A DNA stretch of 28,850 nucleotides, taken from Ruminococcaceae bacterium UBA5891 (lineage in GTDB: Bacteria; Bacillota; Clostridia; Oscillospirales; Acutalibacteraceae). The notes under the pieces are model-generated. The model made no database searches. It was not told the DNA's origin and worked only from the letters and a program-made list of their open reading frames with translations. The position numbers and the translations under genes were made by a program. Each line of letters starts with the position of its first letter. Within the stretch, counting starts at the first letter, position 1. The stretch is taken from assembly GCA_002431945.1 (NCBI GenBank), contig DJET01000028.1:1-28850 (forward strand), written 5' to 3'. This document shows positions 24,842-28,850 of this stretch, one piece after another.

Positions 24842-26317
24842 ATGAAAATTAAAAAACAGCATAAACTCTTATCTTTGGTTTTTTCATTTGCATTGGTTGT
24901 TTCGGCGCTTGGGGCAGTGGTGTCGGCTTCAGCAGAGGGTGAAAGTATTGCTCCGGTAACAAAGTATGAAAATCTTGGGACATATTTTAATACTACTGAT
25001 TTAGAGGCAAAGGCAGGAAAAGGCGGTAATAATTTTAAAGATCAATTCTGTATGGTTGATTTTGTAGAAAATGCAGAAGTCAGTTCTGTAAATAGTAATT
25101 TCGGCACGTATTGTTCTGAAAGGTGGTTTGATGCAAAGACAGACGCTGCAAGTCAAGCTACATTGAAACCAGACGACGATGCTACAATAGATGCCGATCA
25201 GACTTATGGTCAAACAAATAATTATTGGCGTTTCAGACTGAAAATTAACGGCGTACTTAATAATCCTACAAGCTTTGTTTTCTATTCTCACAGGAGCCAA
25301 AAATCCGTATCAAAGCACTATGAGGTTTTTGTTTCTGAAAACGCAAACGGCGCAAATGCCTTTAAAATTGTCAGCATTAACGATAATACAGATAGATGCG
25401 GTGATTTTGTTGATATAAGCTCATTATCACTTCAGAATATCAGGTATGTTGAAGTAAGGATTTATAATACGTACGGAACAAATTGGAATCAGTGCATTAC
25501 GGAAATAGGTCTTTTCGGCGGAACGTTTGTAAAGGATAATTTTATAACTGAAAATACTAAAGTTACGACGATGGATGCCGCCAATACGAAAATCGCAGAG
25601 TGCGGTACCAACCGTATTGCGGACCAAAGCTATGAAGATTCATATTTTTATACCAATAGCACAAAAGACGAACTGGTTTCAAGTGATGACTTGACGGGTT
25701 ATAATTTTTCTGACGGAAAGATTGGTACGTCATCGTCACCGTCGGCAAGCAAAGGTGTCGGCAAATGGTATAAAGGAGAAGGAAATTCAAGTAAAGCCTC
25801 CAATGATATTTTCCAAACAGATACATACCGTGAAATAAATATAAATTTTAATACTCCGGTAAGTAATCCGCAAAGCTTTATTTTTGCATTTCACGAGGGC
25901 GGCACAATGCCTTCCAAGCATTATGCTGTGTATATGTCGAATAACAGAGACACTCTTTACGATGACTCAAACAAGGTAATTGAAATAACAGATACTAATG
26001 CGCGTGTAGCTGATTTTATCGATATTTCAGGTGCAAACCTAAATGCCGTTTCCTGTATCGGTATACGGATTTATAGCTTCGGTTATACCGAATACGGACA
26101 AGGCTGCAAAATTCAGCATATATCGGAAATCGGTCTTTACGGCGGAATGATTACGGGCGACGTTGACGGCAGCGAAACCGTAGACAATGAAGATATAACC
26201 GCATTAAGGACATATCTTCTTACCGGTACTGCGGTAACAGGCTATGTATACGATGTTAACGGCGACGAAAAGGCAAACATATGCGATTTGGTATATGTAA
26301 ACAGCTTTATTGAATAA
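24842..26317 (+). CDS. Secreted protein of two binding modules with a C-terminal type I dockerin
   Basis: A 491-residue protein with a signal peptide (about 1-32, cleavage near SASA-EG) and two copies (about 42-229 and 255-437) of the module found in the giant surface protein; SKHYEVFVS and SKHYAVYMS match its HYAVFAS block, and both copies end in EIGLFGG/EIGLYGG. Residues 439-491 form a type I dockerin with two calcium-loop repeats, DVDGSETVDNED and DVNGDEKANICD. Dockerins bind cohesins on scaffoldins, so this protein should join a cellulosome-like surface complex. It has no catalytic domain, so it is a pure binding component. No cohesin is encoded in the window. The gene looks richer in A+T than its neighbours, which may mean a different history. 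It starts with ATG after GAAAGGATAGG. Confidence 0.87.
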   Translation: MKIKKQHKLLSLVFSFALVVSALGAVVSASAEGESIAPVTKYENLGTYFNTTDLEAKAGKGGNNFKDQFCMVDFVENAEVSSVNSNFGTYCSERWFDAKTDAASQATLKPDDDATIDADQTYGQTNNYWRFRLKINGVLNNPTSFVFYSHRSQKSVSKHYEVFVSENANGANAFKIVSINDNTDRCGDFVDISSLSLQNIRYVEVRIYNTYGTNWNQCITEIGLFGGTFVKDNFITENTKVTTMDAANTKIAECGTNRIADQSYEDSYFYTNSTKDELVSSDDLTGYNFSDGKIGTSSSPSASKGVGKWYKGEGNSSKASNDIFQTDTYREININFNTPVSNPQSFIFAFHEGGTMPSKHYAVYMSNNRDTLYDDSNKVIEITDTNARVADFIDISGANLNAVSCIGIRIYSFGYTEYGQGCKIQHISEIGLYGGMITGDVDGSETVDNEDITALRTYLLTGTAVTGYVYDVNGDEKANICDLVYVNSFIE

Positions 26318-26342
26318 GCAACAATACTTAAATACTTACTTT

Positions 26343-26383
26343 GGCAGAGCCGCGGAATCGGGTTTCTCGGTTCTGCCTGTTTT
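26343..26383 (+). terminator. Probable intrinsic terminator after the dockerin gene
   Basis: A 10-bp stem (GGCAGAGCCG 26343-26352 with CGGTTCTGCC 26368-26377, one G-U pair) with a 15-base loop is followed by TGTTTT. It lies 25 bases after the dockerin stop. It would end most transcription and lower expression of the rhamnosidase gene, unless that gene has its own promoter or is reached by readthrough. Confidence 0.65.
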
Positions 26384-26415
26384 AAATGCAAGCACAAAAT
26401 ATAACGGAGAGAATA

Positions 26416-28850
26416 ATGAAGATCACAAACATAAAAGTCGAAGGGGTTAAAAGCCCTGTCGGAGTTGACGAGAAAAAGCCGGTTTTTTCCTGGCAGATTT
26501 CGGGAAACGGAAAGGATATTTTTCAGGAAAGCTACCGTATAATTGTAACCAAGGGCGGCGATTTTTCCGGGGAAATAGTATGGGACAGCAAAACGGTTAA
26601 TTCCTCAAATACGGTATGCGTTGAATACGGCGGAAAACCGCTTTGCCCGGATACGCAGTATACCTTTAAGATATTTGCGGTTGTAAACGGCAGGCTTACC
26701 GAATCGGAAACAGCAGGGTTTACAACAGGTCTTTTAAACACCGAAATGCAGGGCTGTTGGCTCACAACCGAAAAAAACGGCAGAACAGACCCCGAAACCT
26801 GCGCCTTTGTAAGGAAAAGCTTTGAAGCCGCGGAAATTCGGTACGCCACGCTTTTTGTTTGCTCATACGGTTGGTACGAGGTGTTTTTAAACGGCACAAA
26901 GCCGGACGACCGCATACTTTCACCCTCAAAGGGCTCTTATGATTCTTTACTGTTTTACGAGGCATATGATATTACAGGCCTGTTAAAAAACGGTTTCAAC
27001 ACGGTCTCGCTTATATTGGGCGACGGCTATAATAACAACGCAAATATTTATATGGGAAGATTTAAAGGGGCAAAGCGGTTTAAGGCTTGCATAAATCTTC
27101 ACAAAACGGACGGAACGGTAAAAACGGTTGCAACAGACGGCACCTGGAAATTCACCTTAGATACGCCGTGGATTAAAAACAATATTTACAACGGCGAAAT
27201 ATACGACGCCACCCGTGAGATTAAGGGTTGGCAAAACACTGATTTTGACGATTCAAAATGGAATTTAATGCCTTTATCGCCATTAAAGGAAAATGCAAGG
27301 CTTTACTGCGATATAGGACCTTATATAAAAATTACGGAAACAAAAAAACCTGAAAAAATATACGACTGCAGAGACGGAAGATATATACTTGATTTCGGGC
27401 AGAATATGTCCGGATTTATACGCATTTCATTAAACGGAAAGCGCGGAAATGCAATAAGAATTAAAACGGCGGAAGAAATTAAAATTGACAAAAACGACCG
27501 CGGGCTGGAGTTTATTACAAACAGGGGAGCGGCTTCAACAGATACATATATAATGAGCGGCGAGGGTACTGAAACCTATAACCCGCATTTTACATATCAC
27601 GGCTTCAGGTACGCTGAGATATGCGGTCTTAATAAAAGACCGAGCGGGGAAGAGGTAACAGCCTGCGCGGTGCATACGGAATTTGAGGGGTATGCAGGCT
27701 TTAAAACAGATAATGAAATGATAAACCGAATATATGCCAACGCCTTTTGGTCTGTTCGGTCAAACAGCCTATCTTTTCCCAGTGATTGCGCCGCGCGTGA
27801 CGAAAGAACGCCGTGCCCTATGGATTTGTACTGCTATTTAAAAACAGCAATGTATATGTTAGCGCCGGGCGCTTATTACCCGCGTTATTTAAAGAACAAT
27901 AATATTGATAAAATAAAAGACGGAAAAGTAAATATGACCTGGAACGGCTGCTTAATTGCGCTGCCTTGGTATTTTTACCGTTATTACGGAAATAAAGTCT
28001 ATATTAAAAGATACTACAATAAGCTTAAAAGGCTGTATGCCGAGTATTTACTGCAATGCGGGGAGGCTGTGCCCGGCGGCACATTCGGCGATTGGTGCGC
28101 CCCCAACGATTACGGAAATTATCTTACCTCGTTTTCTTCGGTAAGCGAAACGGAATATCACTTAAAGCTGTTGAACGCTGAAATGATGGCGGATATGGCA
28201 AATGCTTTAGGTAAAAAGGAGGACGCGGCGTATTTTAAAGCTGTTGCAAAGAAAACGGCGGAAAAATATGTGCAATGCTTTTACAATAAAGAAAAAGGCA
28301 CTTTTTCAAACGGAAAACAGGCGCCTAACCTTTATGCGCTGGCGGACGGATTTCTTTCCCACAGTGAGGAAAACGATATTGCGGCAAGGCTTTTAAAATC
28401 AATTTATGAAAACGGGAAGCATTTGGATCTCGGAATTTACGGAATAGGTTATCTGCTTGAAGAGCTTGGCAGATTCGGCGCGGCAGATACTGCGCTTGAC
28501 TGTTTTATGAATCCCGATTATCCGAGCTTTGCTTATCAAATAGCAAAGGGCGCGACCACCCTTTGGGAGCAATGGTGCGGAAAGGGCGATATGTCGTCGC
28601 ACAATCACGCAATGTTCGCGGGCGCAGTAAACGGATTTTACACAACGCTTGCGGGCGTAACGCCGGCCGATAACGGGTTTAAAAAATTTAAAATTAAGCC
28701 CGTGCTTTCAAAATATATAAAAAGGCTTGACTTTTCTTTTAATACGGTTAACGGTAAATTTGAATTGCATTACAAGATTATAGACGGCGATTTTATTTTA
28801 GAGCTTTTAATACCCTGCAATTGCCGTGCCGACGTAATTTTGCCGAACGG
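26416..28850 (+). CDS. GH78 alpha-L-rhamnosidase, 3' end cut by the window
   Basis: An open frame runs from ATG 26416 (GGAG six bases upstream) to the window edge, giving 811 residues without a stop. The family cleaves terminal alpha-L-rhamnose with inversion. Visible parts are an N-terminal Ig-like domain (about 1-95, with PVFSWQISG and PDTQYTFKI), beta-sandwich domains (about 115-290, including SYGWYEVFLNG and ILGDGYNN), a beta domain with DFGQNMSG near 330-337, and the (alpha/alpha)6 barrel from about 425. The family motif appears as SDCAARDER, with D457, D462 and general-acid candidate E463. The usual GW-x-GD is changed to PCPMD but keeps its final D470. The base candidate is E718 in TTLWEQW. 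It has no signal peptide, so it acts in the cytoplasm on imported oligosaccharides. A short C-terminal domain begins but is incomplete. Confidence 0.92.
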   Translation, partial: MKITNIKVEGVKSPVGVDEKKPVFSWQISGNGKDIFQESYRIIVTKGGDFSGEIVWDSKTVNSSNTVCVEYGGKPLCPDTQYTFKIFAVVNGRLTESETAGFTTGLLNTEMQGCWLTTEKNGRTDPETCAFVRKSFEAAEIRYATLFVCSYGWYEVFLNGTKPDDRILSPSKGSYDSLLFYEAYDITGLLKNGFNTVSLILGDGYNNNANIYMGRFKGAKRFKACINLHKTDGTVKTVATDGTWKFTLDTPWIKNNIYNGEIYDATREIKGWQNTDFDDSKWNLMPLSPLKENARLYCDIGPYIKITETKKPEKIYDCRDGRYILDFGQNMSGFIRISLNGKRGNAIRIKTAEEIKIDKNDRGLEFITNRGAASTDTYIMSGEGTETYNPHFTYHGFRYAEICGLNKRPSGEEVTACAVHTEFEGYAGFKTDNEMINRIYANAFWSVRSNSLSFPSDCAARDERTPCPMDLYCYLKTAMYMLAPGAYYPRYLKNNNIDKIKDGKVNMTWNGCLIALPWYFYRYYGNKVYIKRYYNKLKRLYAEYLLQCGEAVPGGTFGDWCAPNDYGNYLTSFSSVSETEYHLKLLNAEMMADMANALGKKEDAAYFKAVAKKTAEKYVQCFYNKEKGTFSNGKQAPNLYALADGFLSHSEENDIAARLLKSIYENGKHLDLGIYGIGYLLEELGRFGAADTALDCFMNPDYPSFAYQIAKGATTLWEQWCGKGDMSSHNHAMFAGAVNGFYTTLAGVTPADNGFKKFKIKPVLSKYIKRLDFSFNTVNGKFELHYKIIDGDFILELLIPCNCRADVILPN

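Noticed and set aside
26532..26915. 127-codon minus-strand open frame within the rhamnosidase gene
   Set aside because: The plus-strand frame has clear GH78 motifs on both sides, and the antisense product has no recognisable domain or start signal.
1..28850. CRISPR arrays, insertion sequences, attachment sites, tRNA or rRNA genes
   Set aside because: I found no regularly spaced repeats, transposase or integrase motifs, terminal inverted repeats, or structured RNA genes by reading the sequence.

Overview
The window looks like chromosomal DNA of an anaerobic, fibre-degrading member of the Clostridia, most likely Ruminococcaceae/Oscillospiraceae from a gut-type habitat. The reasons are base composition near 40-45% G+C by eye, purine-rich Shine-Dalgarno sites with GTG and TTG starts, ATPase-less sugar ABC importers, DUF5696 and YIP1/NHL proteins beside them, and a type I dockerin. 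This placement is an inference; there is no rRNA or tRNA to test it.

Layout. Positions 1-1017 hold the 3' part of a class I mannose-6-phosphate isomerase-type gene. A symmetrical hairpin terminator at 1046-1084 separates it from a leftward AraC-family regulator gene (1093-1947). A gene-free, A+T-rich divergent promoter region follows (1948-2409). From 2410 to 24747 ten rightward genes are packed with gaps of 0-27 bases and form an apparent single operon: a very large secreted solute-binding protein and two permeases; a beta-propeller/TPR/YIP1 membrane protein; a DUF5696 protein; a second permease pair with its own lipoprotein binding protein; a membrane-anchored glycosidase-like protein with an acidic stalk; a 1412-residue surface protein built of repeated binding modules; and a cytoplasmic glycosidase-like protein that is a paralogue of the anchored one. 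After a 94-base gap comes a secreted protein made of two of the same binding modules and a dockerin (24842-26317), then a terminator-like hairpin and a 3'-truncated GH78 alpha-L-rhamnosidase gene (26416 to the window end).

How the genes may work together. The locus reads as a glycan-utilisation locus of the Gram-positive type: an AraC sensor, surface capture by modular binding proteins, partial cleavage by an anchored enzyme, import by two ABC systems that must borrow an ATPase encoded elsewhere, and cytoplasmic trimming by a second glycosidase-like protein and the rhamnosidase. Rhamnose in the substrate is suggested only by the GH78 gene. The most unusual feature is one beta-sandwich-like binding module that recurs in a membrane-anchored protein, in a dockerin protein, and apparently at the N-terminus of the cytoplasmic enzyme, next to a pair of glycosidase-like proteins I cannot assign to a numbered family.
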